A model generated the notes under the pieces. The model did no database searches. It was given only the letters and a program-made list of their open reading frames with translations, and was not told the DNA's origin. A DNA stretch of 38,508 nucleotides from the IMG/VR virus record IMGVR_UViG_3300027852_000098, positions 1-38,508 of that record; one strand, written 5' to 3'. A program made the translations under genes and the position numbers. The first letter of the stretch is position 1. The number at the start of each line of letters is the position of its first letter. Shown here one piece after another: positions 37,975 to 38,508 of the stretch. This stretch comes from a virus.

Positions 37975-38431
37975 CAAACGGATTACTAAACAGGTCGCCC
38001 TGTTTGTCGTTAAAACGCAATTCTGTGGCGGGCGACAAACCAAGCTGGCCAACCAGGCTGTTCCACTTTCGCCAGTCGTCGTTATATTGAGCGACTTCCG
38101 GGCGGCTTTTTAATTGCGCCCCGTGACGGCCTGTAGTTTTGTAGGTCCAACCAACTCCAACATCATTTAAATGTGCTCGCGTTTCGTCAATAGCAACTTT
38201 AACTATGCAATATTCGCGAAGGAAATCGACAAAGAGTGATCGCAACCTACCTGCCCTGCTTAGCTCGGGCGCGATGCGGTCCCATACGCGTTTTTCTGGG
38301 GCGGTCATACCTCGCGGTCGTAACTGTCCCGAAAGCTCGACGTGCTTTTGTTCGTTGTTGGCGTCAGCTTCAACACCCTTATCATAAGCTGGATGTTGCG
38401 AGACTGAGCCTGTTGGATATCGTCCTGCCAC
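37964..38431 (-). CDS. terS: Terminase small subunit, P27 family
   Basis: A 155-residue protein with GTG start after GGGAGGT. R-P-R-G-M-T-A-P-E-K-R-V-W-D-R-I-A-P-E-L and F-L-R-E-Y-C-I match P27/terminase_4. Recognises the packaging site, which should be close, probably in the segment spanning the window ends. The last 77 bases of the window hold only its ribosome binding site and an AT-rich stretch. Confidence 0.92.
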   Translation of the reverse strand: MAGRYPTGSVSQHPAYDKGVEADANNEQKHVELSGQLRPRGMTAPEKRVWDRIAPELSRAGRLRSLFVDFLREYCIVKVAIDETRAHLNDVGVGWTYKTTGRHGAQLKSRPEVAQYNDDWRKWNSLVGQLGLSPATELRFNDKQGDLFSNPFDEV

Positions 38432-38508
38432 AACTTACCTCCCAACCTCAATCATCACCCTCAATGGTGAATCTCTATTCAATTCAGTACGCATAAAAAA
38501 GTCATAGA

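Overview
The window looks like the complete genome of a temperate, long-tailed (siphovirus-type) phage of a gammaproteobacterium, opened between its HNH endonuclease gene (left end) and its terminase genes (right end). Reasons: the minus-strand order HNH (53-412), then small terminase (37964-38431) is the usual one if the two ends are joined, with about 130 bases between them. There is also one attP-like site inside the window, next to the integrase, made of the 3' half of a tRNA-Arg(UCU) gene (14836-14885), and no host genes are visible. The tRNA sequence and the phage families suggest a marine or environmental gammaproteobacterium; I cannot name the host.

Layout. On the minus strand from about 7908 down to 2578 lies an early operon: Cro-like regulator, terminator, membrane protein, small phage proteins, replication initiator, DnaB-type helicase, and a zinc-finger protein in the position of a Q antiterminator. 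Immediately downstream is a strong sigma70 promoter followed by two intrinsic terminators, and then the late operon: endolysin, holin, DUF1353, a small lipoprotein, a BTLCP cysteine peptidase and HNH. Through the window ends it continues to terminases, portal, ClpP-like protease, major capsid, head-tail connectors, tail tube, G/GT tail chaperones, tape measure, a GTA-like tail-tip set (DUF2460, DUF2163, NlpC/P60, hub) and fibre genes ending at 15102.

On the plus strand a short CI-like repressor (8011-8367) diverges from Cro. A second repressor-like gene follows, then an operon from 9727 to 14766 that starts with a LuxR-type HTH protein and ends with a DUF4224 protein and a tyrosine integrase. 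An identical 16-bp palindrome sits in the cro/cI control region and in front of the 9727 operon, so one regulator probably controls both.

The most unusual part is 11502-12790 inside the plus-strand operon. Small genes of different base composition are separated by three sites with the architecture of integron attC sites. The start of each intervening segment is complementary to the box that ends it. No integron integrase gene is present. I read this as a small integron cassette cluster (CALIN-like) carried by a phage.
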